Of a stretch of 64,000 nt of DNA, positions 25,688 through 34,811 are shown piece by piece. Each line of letters begins with the position of its first letter. The first letter of the stretch is position 1. Under the pieces are notes generated by a model, which made no database searches, was not told the DNA's origin, and saw only the letters and a program-made list of their open reading frames with translations. The position numbers and the translations under genes are program-made. The DNA is from Micromonospora purpureochromogenes (lineage in GTDB: Bacteria > Actinomycetota > Actinomycetes > Mycobacteriales > Micromonosporaceae): the NCBI RefSeq assembly GCF_900091515.1, contig NZ_LT607410.1, positions 2,790,001 through 2,854,000 on the forward strand. Reading direction: 5' to 3'.

Positions 25688-27502
25688 ATGCAGGTGGAGC
25701 TCAGGCTACTCGGCAGGATGCAACTGTTCGTCGAGGGTGCCGACGTCACGCCGGGGGCGGCGAAGCGGCGGGCCGTCCTCACCGCCCTGGCGCTCGGTGC
25801 CAACCGGCCGGTGTCGCTGAACCGTCTGTCCAAGGTGGCCTGGGGCGACGTGCCCCCGCCGTCCGCGGTGGCCAACCTGCGGTCGCACGCGATGGGGCTG
25901 CGCCGGGTGCTGGGTGACCGGTTGCTCGCCCGATCCAACGCCTACGAGCTGTGCCTGGCCGGCGAGGAATTGGACGTCGACCGGTTCCAGCGGCTGGCCA
26001 GCAAGGGCCGGGCCGACCTGGCGGCCGGGAAACACCGTGCGGCGGTCGCGACGCTGACCGCTGCACTCGATCTTTGGCGTGGACCGGCCGGGGACGGTCT
26101 GCCGCCGGGGCCGCTTCTGGACGGTCACTGGGCCAGCCTGGAGGAGCAGCGCCTCCAGGTGTTCGAGGAGTGGGCGCAGGCGCGTCTGGCCGTCGGGGAC
26201 CATGGCGACCTGCTCGGCGACCTGCGCCGCCATCTCGCCGCGCACCCGCTGCGCGAACGTGCCTGGGGTCAGTTGATGCTCGCCCTCTACCTGTGCGGGG
26301 ACGTGCCGGCGTGTCTGACCGCGTATCGGGAGGCTCGCGCGGCGCTCGACGAACACCTGGGCGTCGAACCGGGGGAGGAGCTCGCGGCGCTGCACCGGGC
26401 TGTGCTTGACCGCTCCCTCGAAACGACGCACACCGCAGGCACCTCGGCCGGGCCGGAGAGCGAGGGGCGCGGCAACACACCCCTCGTACCCAGGGAACTG
26501 CCGGCCAACCTGACCACCTTCGTCGGGCGTACCCAGGAGTTGGCCGACGTGGTCGCGGCCGTGCGTGGCAGGACGCCGGCCGCCGTGGTCGTGAGTGGGC
26601 CGGCAGGCAGTGGGAAGACGGCGCTTGCGGTACGCGCGGCGCACGCGGTGGCCACCGAGTTCCCGGACGGTCAGGTCTTCGTCGACCTCGGGCGCCGACC
26701 GTCGATGACGGCCGGCGAGGTACTGGGCCGGGTGCTGCGCGCACTCGGGGTGCCCGCCGCCGAGGTGCCGGGAGACGTGGACGAGAGGGCCGGGTGGTAC
26801 CGCTCCCGGGTCGCCGGCCGGCGCATGCTGCTGGTGGTCGACGGGGTGACCGGGGCCGAACAGGTGCGACCGCTCATTCCGGCCGGGCCCGGCCCGGCTC
26901 TGATCGTCGTCGGCCAGCGGCGGCTGCACGGGCTCGACGGCGTCACTCCGGTCGGGCTGCGTCCGCTGTCCGCCACCGGCGCGTGGGCGCTGCTCGCCGC
27001 GCACGTCGGGGCCGACCGGCTGGACGCGGAGCCCGCCGCCACCGCCGGGCTGATCCGGCTCTGCGCCGGCTCGGTGCTGGCCCTGCGAATCACCGCGTTG
27101 CGGTTGGCGAGCCACCCGAAGCTGGCGATCGGCGTCCTGATCGGGCAGGCGCGTGACGCGCAGGCCCGGCTGGACCTGCTGGCGTTCGGCGACCAGTCGG
27201 TGCGGGCGAGCCTGGCGGCTGGCGTCGCCGCGGTCCGCTCCGGGGACGAGGTGGCCGGCCGGATCCTCGCCCTGCTGGGGGAAACGCCCGATGCGGCAGC
27301 CGCCCCCGACCGTACGGCGGCGCGGCTCGGCGTCTCGGCCGAGCGCGTGTGGCGTGCGCTCGAGGACCTGGTGGACGCGCACCTCGTGTCCCGGGACGAG
27401 CGGGCCGGGTACCGGCTGCCCGCACTGGTCGACGACTACGTGGCCGAACTCGCGGCGACACCGTTGACGGCGGGCGGCCGGATGAGCCCGATGGCGGCGT
27501 GA
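25688..27502 (+). CDS. AfsR/SARP-family regulator with BTAD and NB-ARC-type ATPase domains
   Basis: The 604-residue protein has an OmpR-type winged helix (about 1-95: VELRLLGRMQLFVEG, then SHAMGLRRVLGDRLLAR), a bacterial transcriptional activation domain (about 97-240, ending EPGEELAALHRAVL) and a P-loop ATPase module opening with LPANLTTFVGRTQELADV (about 272) and Walker A SGPAGSGKTAL (about 301-311). AfsR proteins of about 990 residues carry a C-terminal TPR region; this one lacks it. SARPs activate secondary-metabolite or developmental genes through direct repeats. No biosynthetic cluster is in view; the nearest candidates are the RHS and protease genes upstream. GGGGGAG precedes the ATG. 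Confidence 0.9.
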   Translation: MQVELRLLGRMQLFVEGADVTPGAAKRRAVLTALALGANRPVSLNRLSKVAWGDVPPPSAVANLRSHAMGLRRVLGDRLLARSNAYELCLAGEELDVDRFQRLASKGRADLAAGKHRAAVATLTAALDLWRGPAGDGLPPGPLLDGHWASLEEQRLQVFEEWAQARLAVGDHGDLLGDLRRHLAAHPLRERAWGQLMLALYLCGDVPACLTAYREARAALDEHLGVEPGEELAALHRAVLDRSLETTHTAGTSAGPESEGRGNTPLVPRELPANLTTFVGRTQELADVVAAVRGRTPAAVVVSGPAGSGKTALAVRAAHAVATEFPDGQVFVDLGRRPSMTAGEVLGRVLRALGVPAAEVPGDVDERAGWYRSRVAGRRMLLVVDGVTGAEQVRPLIPAGPGPALIVVGQRRLHGLDGVTPVGLRPLSATGAWALLAAHVGADRLDAEPAATAGLIRLCAGSVLALRITALRLASHPKLAIGVLIGQARDAQARLDLLAFGDQSVRASLAAGVAAVRSGDEVAGRILALLGETPDAAAAPDRTAARLGVSAERVWRALEDLVDAHLVSRDERAGYRLPALVDDYVAELAATPLTAGGRMSPMAA

Positions 27503-27509
27503 CGGGGCC

Positions 27510-27785
27510 TCAGGAGGCTCCGCCGCGCACGATGGCCACCGCCACCCGGCAGAACTCGTCCATGTCCGGGTTGAAGCCGGCCGCGATGTCGGGGTGCAGG
27601 CCGGCGCGGGTCTCGTCCAGCAGCCGCTGGCAGACCTGCTCGACCGGCTCGCCCGCGTAGCTGGCCCGGACCCGTTCGGTGGCCGCCTGCAGGGCCGAGG
27701 TCAGCTGATCCTCCAGCGCGCCGCGCAGCTTCTCCTGCACAGGGTCCAGCGCGCTCGGATCGAGCGTGACATGTGGCTCCGACAT
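27510..27785 (-). CDS. Small conserved-looking protein of unknown function
   Basis: This 91-residue, mostly helical acidic protein begins MSEPHVTLDPSALDPVQEKL and ends FCRVAVAIVRGGAS. I do not recognise a family. The ATG at 27785 is chosen because GAAGGGAG lies eight bases upstream; a longer in-frame extension to 28298 would overlap the RusA-like gene in another frame and is Arg/Gly-rich shadow sequence. It lies 47 bases after the RusA-like gene on the same strand and is probably cotranscribed, making the two a candidate functional pair. Confidence 0.7.
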   Translation of the reverse strand: MSEPHVTLDPSALDPVQEKLRGALEDQLTSALQAATERVRASYAGEPVEQVCQRLLDETRAGLHPDIAAGFNPDMDEFCRVAVAIVRGGAS

Positions 27786-27832
27786 CGGCGCTCCCTTCGT
27801 CGGCGTCCGCGGTACCCCACCGCGGTCGTCGG

Positions 27833-28264
27833 TCAAACCTCGGCCGGTACGGCGGCCACCCGGACCTGGTACGAGAAGTCCTCTGCGGGCTCCTCCGCGT
27901 ACGACAGCCGCCGGATCTGCCGGTCGTCGTCGTAGAGCGCGACGTCGACCAGGACGCCGAGATGGGCCAGCCCGATGTTGGCGACCCGCTTCTTGTCCTG
28001 GAGCACCGCGCACACCCCGCCGAGCAGGGTGCTGGCGTCCGAGGTGCGGTGCCCCGGCGGGCAGCGCAGGATCAGGTCGACCTCGACGGGCCCGGGCAGC
28101 GGCGTCCAGCCGGTGCGCTGGGCCGCGGCGCAGGCCGCCTGGAGCAGGGCGCGGACCCTCGTCGCCTGCCGGTGTCCGGCGGCGAAGATGGACAGCGCCT
28201 CGGTCTTGACCGGTGGCAGGCCGCTCACCTCGAACGTCAGGGCGAGAGCGCGGGTGTCCTGCAC
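27833..28264 (-). CDS. RusA-like small protein (putative Holliday-junction resolvase fold)
   Basis: The 143-residue protein has a strand-rich N-terminus (VQDTRALALTFEVSGLPPVKTEAL), a central PVEVDLILRCPPG, then HRTSDASTLLGGVCAVLQDK and LYDDDRQIRRLSY. This order, an Asp-bearing S/D-x-x-x-LLGG helix followed by a DDxQI motif, resembles RusA endonucleases, which resolve Holliday junctions using clustered aspartates. The match is by pattern only; many actinobacterial proteins of this type are annotated hypothetical and nuclease activity is unproven. A GTG at 28264 preceded by GAGGAGG is preferred over an ATG at 28408 with no ribosome site. Confidence 0.6.
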   Translation of the reverse strand: MQDTRALALTFEVSGLPPVKTEALSIFAAGHRQATRVRALLQAACAAAQRTGWTPLPGPVEVDLILRCPPGHRTSDASTLLGGVCAVLQDKKRVANIGLAHLGVLVDVALYDDDRQIRRLSYAEEPAEDFSYQVRVAAVPAEV

Positions 28265-28476
28265 GACGGCACCTCCTCGTGGGGACGATCCTGCCCAACC
28301 GGTGGACCGGCGGAGGGAAGTTCGCGCGAGAACCAACCGATCGGGCGGGCTGGGGTCGGCCGGAGGCGTATCGACTTCGACGGCGACGCGCTGGCTGGTG
28401 AAGCTCACCTGACGCTAGTCGACCCGGCGGGCGCGGGGTAGCCCCACCGCGCCCACCTGCTGGGAACGACCGCCGG

Positions 28477-29181
28477 TCAGGCCGGCCGGCGCGGGGCGAA
28501 GGCGCAGAACTCGTTGCCCTCCGGGTCGGCGAGCACCCACCAGCCGATCGTTTCGTCAGGCTCGCGCAGCAGGGTCGCCCCGGCGGCGATCAGGGCGGTG
28601 GCGTCCGGGCCGGCCAGGTCGACGTCCCAGTGCACCCGGTTCTTGACCCGCTTGCGCTCCGGCACGGGGTCGAAGAGCCAGTAGTCCCAGGGGAAGTTGG
28701 CCGCGCCGACCACCGAGACGTGGCCCTCCGCCGAGGTCTTCACCCGACCGCCCACCACGCCCGCCCACCAGGTGGCCTGGGCCGTCGGGTCGGCGCTGTC
28801 CACCACCATCTCGAACGGCCCGGGCCGCCTGCCCTCGCGCGCCGCGAACGCGCAGAACTGGTTGCCCTCCGGGTCGGCGAGCACCCACCAGCTGATCTCG
28901 GCGTCGGGCTCCCGCACCAGCCGGGCGCCCGCGGCCAGCAGCGCCGCCGGGTCGGCGTCGGCCAGTCGCAGGTCCAGGTGCACCCGGGTCTTGCCGGTAC
29001 GCGGCTCGGGCACCCGGTTGACCCAGATCGACTCCGGCCCGGCCCCGCCCGGCCGCGGGTCGACCCGGAAGTCGCCGTCACCGGTGTCGACCACCTCGCC
29101 ACCGAGGATCCGGGCCCAGAACCCGGCCAGCGAACGGGGGTCGGCGGCGTCCATGCAGAGATCCTTGAAGCGCGCGATCAT
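28477..29181 (-). CDS. VOC-family (glyoxalase-like) two-domain protein
   Basis: From ATG 29181 the protein has 234 residues in two similar halves. Each half has a FKDLCMDAADP- or PFEMVVDSADP-like start and ends WWVLADPEGNQFCAF / WWVLADPEGNEFCAF, the glyoxalase_6 signature with a terminal metal-ligand-type acidic residue. Paired VOC modules bind a metal in glyoxalases and dioxygenases or bind antibiotics in resistance proteins; the ligand is unknown here. An in-frame GTG at 29202 is an alternative start. The DsbA-like gene lies 58 bases upstream on the same strand. Confidence 0.85.
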   Translation of the reverse strand: MIARFKDLCMDAADPRSLAGFWARILGGEVVDTGDGDFRVDPRPGGAGPESIWVNRVPEPRTGKTRVHLDLRLADADPAALLAAGARLVREPDAEISWWVLADPEGNQFCAFAAREGRRPGPFEMVVDSADPTAQATWWAGVVGGRVKTSAEGHVSVVGAANFPWDYWLFDPVPERKRVKNRVHWDVDLAGPDATALIAAGATLLREPDETIGWWVLADPEGNEFCAFAPRRPA

Positions 29182-29239
29182 CGGGTCATCATGCCCGCCC
29201 ACCCGACACCACGCCGCCCCGCCGCGGGCCGGGGGAGGG

Positions 29240-29818
29240 TCAGCGGCGGCCGCGCTTGACCTCGTGGAAGGCCGGCATCCGCAGCAGTGGCAGCAGCGAG
29301 TCCCAGATGGTCAGCGCGTCGTCGAGCTCGGGCACCTCGCTCAGGATCGGCCCGTGGATGCCGCGCTCCGCGCCGGGCACCATCAGCACCGGCGAGCCGA
29401 CGTCCGGGCCCGCCGAGGCGCACGCCACGGCGTGCGACTCGCGTACCGCCTCGTCCCAGCGCTCGTCGTCGAGGGCCGGCGCCGCCTCGCCCAGCCCGGC
29501 CGCGTCGACGGCGGCGGTCACGATCGACGCGGCGAGCGGGTTGCCGGCGTCGTGACTGCGTGCGCCCAGCTCGGTGTAGAAGCGGGCGACGTCCTCGGGG
29601 CGGCCCTGGGCGCGCAGCGCCTCCACCAGCCTCAACGCCCGGCTCGACGCGGTCATCGCGTCGGCGAACTGCGGCGGGACGTTGCCCTCGTTGAGGATCG
29701 CCAGGCTGAACGCCCGCCACCCGACGCTGAGCCCGCGGGCCTCGGCGACCCGCACCAGCCAGCGCGAGGTGCGCCAGGTCCACGGGCAGGCGGGGTCGAA
29801 GAAGAAGGTCGCATCCAT
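29240..29818 (-). CDS. DsbA-family protein, Rv2466c-like mycothiol-dependent nitroreductase, CPWT active site
   Basis: The 192-residue protein resembles mycobacterial Rv2466c, a thioredoxin-fold mycothiol-dependent reductase: FFFDPACPWTWRTSRWLVRVAE at residues about 5-26, LSVGWRAFSLAILNEGN, and GSPVLMVPG with the cis-proline region near 142. Rv2466c carries CPWC; here the second cysteine is Thr (CPWT), implying a monothiol mechanism. It is cytosolic, with no signal peptide. Such enzymes protect against oxidative stress and activate nitro compounds. The 233 bases upstream separate it from the divergent trehalose-transporter operon. Confidence 0.85.
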   Translation of the reverse strand: MDATFFFDPACPWTWRTSRWLVRVAEARGLSVGWRAFSLAILNEGNVPPQFADAMTASSRALRLVEALRAQGRPEDVARFYTELGARSHDAGNPLAASIVTAAVDAAGLGEAAPALDDERWDEAVRESHAVACASAGPDVGSPVLMVPGAERGIHGPILSEVPELDDALTIWDSLLPLLRMPAFHEVKRGRR

Positions 29819-30051
29819 CGGCCGAGCCTACGGCGGGGCCGACCGACCCGCACCGCGGTGATCTCCCGCACACCCACGGCCCGGACATGCGCATCGTCAC
29901 GCTGAGGTTTCGGGGCGTCGCGGGTCGGGCACTGTGGGCGCACGAAACGCCCGGACCTGGCGCGATTCCGCCGCCCACTGTCCGGGCCGTCTCGCCGTGC
30001 GCCGGGGCACGGGCCTTCCCCCGGTCTCTCGCCGAAGAAAGGGGGAGGGCG

Positions 30052-31344
30052 ATGACGACAGACCCCGAAGCGATCCGACATCGGCGCCGTCCGGGCGTTC
30101 GGCTCGGGGCGGCGGCCGCCGCGCTGGCGCTGGTCGCGCCACTGGCGGCGTGCGGCTCCGATGGCGCAGGCGGCGGTACGCCCACGATCAACCTGTACTA
30201 CCCGCCGGAGCAGAACCTCCAGAAGGTGGTCGACGACTGCAACGCCCAGGCACAGGGGCGTTACCGGATCGCCTACCGGGTGCTGCCGCGGCAGGCCGAC
30301 GACCAGCGGGTGCAGCTGGTCCGTCGGCTGGCCGCGCAGGACACCGGGATGGACGTGCTCGGCCTCGACGTCACCTGGACCCAGGAGTTCGCCAGCGCCG
30401 ACTGGATCCGCGAGTGGACCGGCCAGGACAAGGCCGAGGTGGAGCAGGGCACGCTGACCGGCCCGCTGGAGACCGCCCGGTACGAGGGCAAGCTCTACGC
30501 CGCCCCGAAGAACACCAACGTGCAGCTGCTCTGGTACCGCAGTGACCTGGTGCCGCAGGCCCCGACCAGCTGGGACGACATGATCAAGGCAGCCCAGGAC
30601 CTCAAGGGACAGGGCAAGCCGTACCAGGTGCTCACCATGGGCGCCCAGTACGAGGGACTGGTCGTCCTCTACAACACCATGGCCGAGAGCGCCGGCGGGA
30701 AGATCCTCAGCGACGACGGCAAGCAGGCCGTGATGGACGCCGGGACGGTCAAGGCGCTGGACCAGCTCAAGCGCTTCGCCACGTCGGGCGTGGCCTCCCC
30801 GTCGTTCACCAACGCCACCGAGGACCCGGTACGGCTGGAGTTCCAGGCCGGCGGCGGCGCCTTCCAGGTCAACTGGCCCTTCGTCTACCCGGCGTTGCAG
30901 GAGGCGGACCCGGAGCTGGCCAAGAAGGTCAAGTGGGCCCGGGTGCCGGGCATCGACGCGAACACCCCGAGCAAGGTCACCATCGGCGGGGTGAACATGG
31001 CGGTCAGTTCCTACTCGAAGCACCCGACGGAGTCCTTCGAGGCGGCCAGGTGCATCCGCAACGAGAAGAACCAGAAGTTCTCCGCCATCAACGACGGCGT
31101 GCCGCCGACCATTGAGAAGGTCTACGACGACCCGGAGATGGCCAAGGCGTACCCGATGAAGGAGACCATCCTCGACGAGCTCAAGGAGCCGGCGGTCCGA
31201 CCGCTGACCCCGGCGTACCAGAGCATCTCCACGGTGATGTCGGCGATCCTGTCGCCGCCGTCGGGGATCCAGCCGGACCGGACGGCCGACGAGTTGCGCG
31301 ACGCGATCTCCGACGCCCTCCAGTCCAAGGGGGTCCTGCCGTGA
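30052..31344 (+). CDS. lpqY: Trehalose ABC transporter substrate-binding lipoprotein (LpqY)
   Basis: The 430-residue lipoprotein has a basic start, a hydrophobic core and lipobox LAAC (Cys 34). The mature protein closely resembles mycobacterial LpqY: LDVTWTQEFASADW, LYAAPKNTNVQLLWYRSDL, KVTIGGVNMAV and VRPLTPAYQSIS followed by a TADEL ending. LpqY binds trehalose outside the membrane and feeds SugA-SugB-SugC, recycling trehalose released from envelope glycolipids or taking it up. The ATG at 30052 follows GGGGGAGGG; the frame extends to 29887 without support. It is the first gene of a four-gene operon, 58 bases before sugA. Confidence 0.9.
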   Translation: MTTDPEAIRHRRRPGVRLGAAAAALALVAPLAACGSDGAGGGTPTINLYYPPEQNLQKVVDDCNAQAQGRYRIAYRVLPRQADDQRVQLVRRLAAQDTGMDVLGLDVTWTQEFASADWIREWTGQDKAEVEQGTLTGPLETARYEGKLYAAPKNTNVQLLWYRSDLVPQAPTSWDDMIKAAQDLKGQGKPYQVLTMGAQYEGLVVLYNTMAESAGGKILSDDGKQAVMDAGTVKALDQLKRFATSGVASPSFTNATEDPVRLEFQAGGGAFQVNWPFVYPALQEADPELAKKVKWARVPGIDANTPSKVTIGGVNMAVSSYSKHPTESFEAARCIRNEKNQKFSAINDGVPPTIEKVYDDPEMAKAYPMKETILDELKEPAVRPLTPAYQSISTVMSAILSPPSGIQPDRTADELRDAISDALQSKGVLP

Positions 31345-31402
31345 CGAACCGAACCCAGCGCCGCCGGCCGACCGGTGGCGGCAACCGTCCGGAGGTGACG
31401 GC

Positions 31403-32398
31403 ATGAGCATCAACGCCACTCCCACCGGGGCGGAGGTCGCGGCCGAGGCCGAGCGGCCCACCGGCCGGCACGCGGCGGTGCCCGCCCAGCGGGCCGGCCG
31501 CCGGGCGAAGACCCCGTTGAGCGAGAACAAGAAGGCCGAGCGCCGGCTGGGCTGGCTGCTCTGCGCCCCGGCCGCGCTGGTCATGCTGCTGGTGACCGCC
31601 TACCCGATCATCTACTCGGTCTGGCTGTCGCTGCAGCGCTTCGACCTGCGCTTCCCCGACCAGCGCGAGTTCATCGGGCTGGAGAACTACGGCACCGTGC
31701 TGACCAACGAGTTCTGGTGGACCGCGTTCGGTGTCACCATGCTGATCACGGTGGTCACCGTCGCGATCGAGCTGGTGCTCGGCATGGGGCTGGCGCTGAT
31801 CATGCACCGGACGCTGGTCGGCCGGGGCATCGTCCGCACCGCCGCGCTGATCCCGTACGGCATAGTCACGGTGGTGGCCGCCTTCTCCTGGCGGTACGCC
31901 TGGACGCCCGGCACCGGCTACCTGGCCAACCTCTTCGACGGCAGCGCGCCGCTGACCGAGCGGGCCAGCTCGCTGGCGATCATCATGCTGGCCGAGATCT
32001 GGAAGACCACCCCGTTCATGGCCCTGCTGCTGATGGCCGGGCTGGCGCTGGTCCCGGAGGACCTGCTCAAGGCCGCCTCCACCGACGGGGCGACCGCCTG
32101 GCAGCGGTTCACCAAGGTGATGCTGCCGGTGATGAAGCCGGCGATCCTGGTCGCGCTGCTGTTCCGCACCCTGGACGCGTTCCGGGTCTTCGACAACATC
32201 TTCGTGCTGACGGCGGGCGGCAACGAGACCTCCTCGGTGTCGATGCTCGCCTACAACAACCTGATCCGGGGCCTCAACCTCGGCATCGGTTCGACGATGT
32301 CGGTGCTGATCTTCCTCACCGTGGCGATCACCGCCTTCGTCTTCGTGAAGCTGTTCGGTACCGCTGCTCCGGGCAGCGACGACGGGGAGAGGCGCTGA
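31403..32398 (+). CDS. sugA: Trehalose ABC transporter permease SugA
   Basis: The 331-residue permease has a charged cytoplasmic N-terminus (about 50 residues), then six membrane segments starting [20 protein letters not shown]. The EAA loop that contacts the ATPase is present as [23 protein letters not shown] (residues about 220-242). This is the MalF-type partner in carbohydrate uptake 1 family transporters. GGAGGTG lies six bases before the ATG. The stop is followed after one base by the sugB ATG, so the two subunits are tightly coupled. Trehalose specificity is inferred from the LpqY-like binding protein. Confidence 0.9.
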   Translation: MSINATPTGAEVAAEAERPTGRHAAVPAQRAGRRAKTPLSENKKAERRLGWLLCAPAALVMLLVTAYPIIYSVWLSLQRFDLRFPDQREFIGLENYGTVLTNEFWWTAFGVTMLITVVTVAIELVLGMGLALIMHRTLVGRGIVRTAALIPYGIVTVVAAFSWRYAWTPGTGYLANLFDGSAPLTERASSLAIIMLAEIWKTTPFMALLLMAGLALVPEDLLKAASTDGATAWQRFTKVMLPVMKPAILVALLFRTLDAFRVFDNIFVLTAGGNETSSVSMLAYNNLIRGLNLGIGSTMSVLIFLTVAITAFVFVKLFGTAAPGSDDGERR

Positions 32399-32399
32399 C

Positions 32400-33233
32400 A
32401 TGGCCGAAACCACCACCCGGGCGAAGCTGCGCTGGGGTCTGCTGGACGTCATCGTCGTCGTCTTCGCGCTGATCCCGGTGCTCTGGATCGCCTCGCTGTC
32501 GTTCAAGACCCCGGCCACCCTCACCGACGGGAGGTTCATCCCCCGCGAGTGGACGCTGGACAACTACCGGACGATCTTCGACACCGACCAGTTCGTCCGG
32601 GCACTGGTGAACTCGATCGGCATCGCGCTGATCGCCACGCTGATCGCGGTGGTGCTCGGGGCGATGGCCGCGTACGCGATCTCGCGGCTGGACTTCCCCG
32701 GCAAGAAGCTGCTGGTCGGCGTCTCCCTGCTGATCGCGATGTTCCCGCAGGTGTCGCTGGTGTCGCCGCTGTTCGAGATCGAGCGGCAGCTCGGCCTCTT
32801 CGACACCTGGCCGGGCCTGATCCTGCCGTACATCACCTTCGCGCTGCCGCTGGCGATCTACACGCTGTCGGCGTTCTTCAAGCAGATCCCGTGGGACCTG
32901 GAGAAGGCGGCCAAGATGGACGGCGCCACCCAGGGCCAGGCGTTCCGGCGGGTGATCGCCCCGCTGGCCGCGCCCGGCCTGTTCACTACGGCGATCCTGG
33001 TCTTCATCTTCTGCTGGAACGACTTCCTCTTCGCGATCACGCTCACCTCCACCGAGCGGGCCCGCACGGTGCCGGTGGCGCTGTCGTTCTTCACCGGCGA
33101 GTCGCAGTTCGAGGATCCCACCGGGGCGATCTGCGCCGCCGCCGTGGTGATCACCATTCCGATCATCCTGTTCGTGCTCTTCTTCCAGCGCCGCATCGTC
33201 TCCGGACTGACCTCCGGCGCAGTCAAGGGATAG
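32400..33233 (+). CDS. sugB: Trehalose ABC transporter permease SugB
   Basis: The 277-residue MalG-type permease has six membrane segments and the EAA motif [24 protein letters not shown] (residues about 164-187), which docks on the nucleotide-binding subunit. It pairs with SugA to form the trehalose channel. The conserved [10 protein letters not shown] tail is typical of MalG-like permeases. The start ATG lies one base after the sugA stop region, and the sugC start follows within 10 bases, so the operon is very compact. Confidence 0.9.
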   Translation: MAETTTRAKLRWGLLDVIVVVFALIPVLWIASLSFKTPATLTDGRFIPREWTLDNYRTIFDTDQFVRALVNSIGIALIATLIAVVLGAMAAYAISRLDFPGKKLLVGVSLLIAMFPQVSLVSPLFEIERQLGLFDTWPGLILPYITFALPLAIYTLSAFFKQIPWDLEKAAKMDGATQGQAFRRVIAPLAAPGLFTTAILVFIFCWNDFLFAITLTSTERARTVPVALSFFTGESQFEDPTGAICAAAVVITIPIILFVLFFQRRIVSGLTSGAVKG

Positions 33234-33242
33234 GTGGTAGTC

Positions 33243-34451
33243 GTGGCTGACATCGTGCTCGACAAGGTGAGCAAGCGGTTCCCGGACGGGACCGTGGCGG
33301 TGCAGGACGTCGATCTGGAGATCGCCGACGGCGAGTTCGTCATCCTGGTCGGCCCCTCCGGCTGCGGGAAGTCCACCACCCTCAACATGATCGCCGGGTT
33401 GGAGGACATCAGCTCCGGTGAGCTGCGCATCGCCGGGCAGCGGGTGAACGACAAGGCGCCCCGGGACCGGGACATCGCGATGGTGTTCCAGTCGTACGCG
33501 CTCTACCCGAACATGACCGTCCGGGAGAACATGGCCTTCCCGCTGCGGCTGCAGAAGCTGGACAAGGAGACCATCACCCAGAAGGTGGACGAGGCGGCCA
33601 AGGTCCTGGAGCTGACCGCGCTGCTGGACCGTAAGCCGGCGAACCTCTCCGGCGGCCAGCGCCAGCGGGTGGCGATGGGTCGGGCCATCGTCCGCCAGCC
33701 CAAGGCGTTCCTGATGGACGAGCCGCTGTCCAACCTGGACGCCAAGCTGCGGGTGCAGATGCGCACCGTGGTGTCCCGGCTGCAGAAGCAGCTCGGCACC
33801 ACCACCGTCTACGTCACCCACGATCAGACCGAGGCGATGACCCTCGGCGACCGAGTGGTGATCATGCGGGGCGGCGCGGTGCAGCAGGTCGGCCCGCCGC
33901 AGGAGCTCTACGACCACCCCCGCAACCTCTTCGTCGCCGGTTTCATCGGCTCCCCGTCGATGAACTTCCTGCACGCGGCGGTCTCCGATGGCACCTTGCG
34001 GACGGCGCTCGGCGACGTGCCGATCGGCGATCGGCTTCGCCGGCAGCTCGAAGGGGCCGACGCTCCCCGCGAGCTGATCCTCGGCATCCGTCCGGAACAC
34101 TTCGAGGACGCCGAGCTGGTCGACGACGAGACCCGCCGCCGGGGCATGGAGTTCGAGGCGCCGGTGGACATCGTCGAGTCGATGGGCTCGGACAAGTACG
34201 TCTACTTCACCGTCGAGGGGGAGCGGGCCAGCGCCGCCGAGCTGGAGGAACTGGCCGCCGACGCCGGCGCCGCCGACTTCACCGGCACCGGGGCCAGCCT
34301 GGTCACCCGCCTGTCGGCCGAGTCCCCGGTGGCGGAGGGCACGAGCCGCCGGGTCTGGTTCAACCTGGAGAAGATCCACCTGTTCGACCCGTCCAGCGGT
34401 CGCAACCTGACCCTGCACGAGGGCCGGGCCGCGGGCGCGCTGGCCGACTGA
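33243..34451 (+). CDS. sugC: Trehalose ABC transporter ATPase SugC (UgpC/MsmX type)
   Basis: The 402-residue ATPase has Walker A GPSGCGKSTT (about 37-46), Q-loop VFQSYALYPNM, signature LSGGQRQRVAMGRA (about 136-149), Walker B AFLMDEPLSNLD and H-loop VYVTHDQTEA. A C-terminal TOBE/OB regulatory domain follows from about 235, containing LGIRPEHFEDAE, as in MalK/MsmX proteins. It hydrolyses ATP to drive trehalose import through SugA-SugB. The start is taken at GTG 33243, spaced five bases from GGTGG; GTG 33234, directly after the sugB stop, is possible. A terminator hairpin follows 10 bases after the stop. Confidence 0.92.
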   Translation: MADIVLDKVSKRFPDGTVAVQDVDLEIADGEFVILVGPSGCGKSTTLNMIAGLEDISSGELRIAGQRVNDKAPRDRDIAMVFQSYALYPNMTVRENMAFPLRLQKLDKETITQKVDEAAKVLELTALLDRKPANLSGGQRQRVAMGRAIVRQPKAFLMDEPLSNLDAKLRVQMRTVVSRLQKQLGTTTVYVTHDQTEAMTLGDRVVIMRGGAVQQVGPPQELYDHPRNLFVAGFIGSPSMNFLHAAVSDGTLRTALGDVPIGDRLRRQLEGADAPRELILGIRPEHFEDAELVDDETRRRGMEFEAPVDIVESMGSDKYVYFTVEGERASAAELEELAADAGAADFTGTGASLVTRLSAESPVAEGTSRRVWFNLEKIHLFDPSSGRNLTLHEGRAAGALAD

Positions 34452-34461
34452 CGGTCGTCGC

Positions 34462-34497
34462 CGAGGGGCCGGTGGGTGTCCACCCCCGGCCCCCTCG
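34462..34497 (+). terminator. Terminator hairpin of the trehalose operon
   Basis: CGAGGGGCCGGTGGGTG pairs with CACCCCCGGCCCCCTCG across a two-base loop, giving about 16 base pairs with two single-base bulges. It lies 10 bases after the sugC stop. Confidence 0.7.
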
Positions 34498-34589
34498 CGT
34501 TGCCGCCCCGGCCCCAGTCCCGGAGCAGCTACCGAGCCTGGGCGTCCTCACCGACCGTCACACCGCCCGTGCCGGCCGACACCCGAGCG

Positions 34590-34668
34590 GCACGCTTTGC
34601 TCTGCTGCCGCCCCGGCAACAGTGACGATCCGTGGCTGTTGCCGGGAGGGCAGCAGAGCAAAGCGTGC
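34590..34668. repeat. Long inverted repeat, 33-bp arms with two mismatches
   Basis: Arms 34590-34622 and 34636-34668 are complementary at 31 of 33 positions around a 13-base loop. The outer 20 bases (GCACGCTTTGCTCTGCTGCC) pair perfectly, as do the inner 10. It lies about 93 bases beyond the operon terminator in the 360-base gap 34452-34811, which contains no gene. The size exceeds a normal terminator and suggests a MITE-like repeat or a structured RNA. Confidence 0.8.
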
Positions 34669-34811
34669 GAGGCGAGGGTGGCGGGGTGGGGTAAGAGTTC
34701 GGCATCCAGGCAGGTCAGGGAGATGGCGCGTGTCTGGGCGGCCGGCGTCGCTCGCGGGTGGAGGTCAGTCCGGTTACGGATGGTGACGATGCGGGTGGCG
34801 CGGAGCCGGGG

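Noticed and set aside
27510..28298. Single 262-residue leftward gene
   Set aside because: Only the last 91 residues look like protein; the first part is an Arg/Gly-rich frame overlapping the RusA-like gene.
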